22,500 bases of DNA from Chrysomallon squamiferum. Lineage: Eukaryota > Mollusca > Gastropoda > Neomphalida > Peltospiridae. Below are positions 20,587-22,500 of this stretch, one piece after another; position 1 is the first letter of the stretch, and every line of letters begins with the position of its first letter. The DNA lies in contig CM022679.1 of the NCBI GenBank assembly GCA_012295275.1, positions 22,673,915-22,696,414 on the forward strand, read 5' to 3'. The position numbers were made by a program, and so were the translations under genes. A model generated the notes under the pieces. It did not search any database. It worked only from the letters and a program-made list of their open reading frames with translations, and was not told where the DNA came from.

Positions 20587-21485
20587 TAAAATCATATTAA
20601 ATTTACATCAGTTTTTACATTCAATATCAGTTTTAGTTTTTACATTCAATATCGTATAAATAAAATCATATTAAATTTACATCAGTTATTACATTCAATA
20701 TCAGTTTTAGTTTTTACATTCAATATCAGTTTTAGTTTTTACTTTCAATATCAGTTTTTATACTCAATATCGTATAAATAAAATCATATTAAATTTACAT
20801 CAGTTTTTATACTCAATATCAGTTTTAGTTTTTACATTCAATATCAGTTTTAGTTTTTACATTCAATATCGTATAAATAAAATCATATTAAATTTACATC
20901 AGTTATTACATTCAGTATCAGTTTTAGTTTTTACATTCAATATCAGTTTTAGTTTTTACTTTCAATATCAGTTTTTACATTCAATATCGTATAAATAAAA
21001 TCATATTAAATTTACATCAGTTTTTATACTCAATATCAGTTTTAGTTTTTACATTCAATATCAGTTTTAGTTTTTACATTCAATATCGTATAAATAAAAT
21101 CATATTAAATTTACATCAGTTTTTACATTCAGTATCAGTTTTTACATTCAATATCAGTTTTAGTTTTTACTTTCAATATCAGTTTTTACATTCAATATCG
21201 TATAAATAAAATCATATTAAATTTACATCAGTTTTTACATTCAGTATCAGTTTTTACATTCAATATCGTATAAATAAAATCATATTAAATTTACATCAGT
21301 TTTTACATTCAGTATCAGTTTTTACATTCAATATCGTATAAATAAAATCATATTAAATTTACATCAGTTTTTACATTCAGTATCAGTTTTTACATTCAAT
21401 ATCGTATAAATAAAATCATATTAAATTTACATCAGTTTTTACATTCAGTATCAGTTTTTACACTCAATATCGTATAAATAAAATC
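20587..21485. repeat. Minisatellite with nested higher-order units
   Basis: About 0.9 kb. Each large unit opens with CGTATAAATAAAATC (starts at 20653, 20771, 20870, 20988, 21087, 21199, 21267, 21335, 21403, 21471), giving periods of 118, 99, 118, 99, 112, 68, 68, 68, 68 bp. Each is a 49-bp head plus subunits of 25 bp (CAGTTTTAGTTTTTACATTC...) or 19 bp (CAGTTTTTACATTCAATAT): 49+25+25+19=118, 49+25+25=99, 49+19+25+19=112, 49+19=68. Point variants (TATACTC, ACTTTC, TTCAGTAT) are shared between units, showing recent block copying. Not coding. Confidence 0.95.
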
Positions 21486-21688
21486 ACACATATCCATCGC
21501 TCGATGAGTTCAAATCAGATTAGAACGGTGAGAAAGATAATCAGCTTATTTGTGGGAGTTGGTTTCAGATATCAATGTTAAATCAAACAAACATCTATTT
21601 TCTTACAGTACCTTATCACGTACACAGTGGCTCTGAAGCGCTTTATAAAAATGTCAGATATTAAATTTATCATCTGTAATCGCTTGTT

Positions 21689-21719
<31 letters not shown>

Positions 21720-21837
21720 ATTTAGTTTATACATTTGTGTCCACCTATCTGTCAGTTTGAGTGTTTTAGGAGGGTCAAATGTTAAGTTTTTTAATGTGTA
21801 TTCGTGTATAATCATTTTTATATTGAGTGTATAAATT

Positions 21838-21840
<3 letters not shown>
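21486..21840. other. Unassigned stretch
   Basis: Unique-looking DNA just after the minisatellite with a poly-T tract at about 21691-21716. No gene seen. Confidence 0.5.
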
Positions 21841-21894
<54 letters not shown>

Positions 21895-21895
21895 A

Positions 21896-21931
<36 letters not shown>

Positions 21932-21955
21932 GCTGTCTCTCTTTCTCTCTATGAC
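21841..21955. repeat. (CT)n array, interrupted
   Basis: CT at about 21841-21890, then CT with TTTC, TATC and CGCTG interruptions to about 21950. Confidence 0.97.
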
Positions 21956-21983
21956 TTTCTATGTGTCTATGTTTCTGTCTATA

Positions 21984-22027
21984 AGTCTGTATCACTATTT
22001 TTCTATCCTATCTGTCCATTTGTCCAT
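21984..22027. repeat. 44-bp dispersed repeat, copy 2
   Basis: Second copy of the sequence at 18062-18105 (42 of 44 identical by eye), here following the (CT)n array and leading into TCCATCCATCC. Confidence 0.75.
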
Positions 22028-22050
22028 CCATCCACATAATCCGTCTCGAA

Positions 22051-22058
22051 TGACGTCA
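22051..22058. promoter_or_regulatory. Full palindromic CRE (TGACGTCA)
   Basis: An exact cAMP-response element, the binding site of CREB/ATF proteins, in AT-rich DNA. No start codon or promoter context is identified nearby, so its activity is unknown. Confidence 0.3.
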
Positions 22059-22500
22059 CAACAGGAACCCTATGTATTATACACAATAAAACATAAATAT
22101 AAATATTAATTACTTGATGTCAAGAAAAATCAAATACTTTTTTTTTAAGACGAGCAGTTATGTGTAAATAATATCGTAAATAATATTCGTCATTTTGCGT
22201 TAGTATTTTTTTGAAAAATGATATCAGTTTAAAACATTTTCGTTGTATCGCTAATATATATATATATTCTAAGCATCAGTTTCTTAAGGAAGATCTCTTG
22301 TAAATATCTGTTTCGTAAGTTTTCCTTTTTAAGAAAAATCGCTGTGTCGCTAATAAATACATTTTTACTGAGTATTTCTTTTTTATAAATAGTATTTTTC
22401 TAAATACCTATTTGTTTATAACTACACAAACGTATGTTTCTTAACGAAACAAAGGGTGAAAAAAAAAAAAATTAAGCACTTAGATGTTACCGAAAGCTAT
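22059..22500. other. Unassigned AT-rich end of window
   Basis: Two similar words, CGTTGTATCGCTAATA (about 22221) and CGCTGTGTCGCTAATAAATA (about 22340), hint at an old ~120-bp duplication. No gene seen. Confidence 0.4.

Noticed and set aside
20587-21485. CRISPR-like array (regular repeats)
   Set aside because: The repeats are directly tandem with no unique spacers, and the setting is eukaryotic.

Overview
The window looks like AT-rich, intron-bearing DNA from an invertebrate animal. Very long (CT)n/(AG)n, (TTA)n/(AAT)n, (CA)n and (TCTA)n arrays, a decayed non-LTR retrotransposon and small exons in long low-complexity introns together suggest a mollusc, probably a cephalopod. That assignment is inference, because no taxon-specific gene was identified by search.

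The only complete gene I can defend is a class A (rhodopsin-like) GPCR on the + strand, about 10323-13398. It has four exons (10323-10551, 12066-12429, 12705-12855, 13150-13398). The GT/AG junctions are phase-compatible and join into one open frame of 330 codons plus stop, with seven hydrophobic segments and most class A landmarks. About 9 kb upstream, 4285-4534 holds a second, very similar copy of the last (TM7/C-tail) exon with its own acceptor. No partner exons are visible in the window. That copy has a one-base insertion just after the acceptor, so it is either the end of a tandem paralogue using a shifted acceptor, or a decaying one.

Layout: 1-890, triplet repeats and unassigned sequence. 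890-3175, broken LINE (+ strand; end of endonuclease, linker, reverse transcriptase with YADD, C-terminal CxxC segment). 3176-4284, simple repeats. 4285-4534, orphan GPCR exon. 4700-7125, simple repeats and featureless DNA. 7137-8405, two possible minus-strand coding exons (unknown gene, tentative). 9238-9444, an unassigned minus-strand open frame. 10323-13398, the GPCR gene. 13399-17600, 3' flank and triplet repeats, including a GAA tract. 17600-17700, an RFX-type X-box. 18360-18700, a less AT-rich island. 19980-20100, a CpG-richer island resembling a promoter and noncoding first exon. 20587-21485, a minisatellite with nested, higher-order periodicity. 21486-22500, (CT)n, a palindromic CRE and unassigned DNA.

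I see no CRISPR array, no rRNA or tRNA gene, no operon and no multi-gene system. The most interesting items are the duplicated GPCR last exon with its frame problem, the P-less NPxxY motif shared by both copies, the nested minisatellite, and the possible minus-strand exons.
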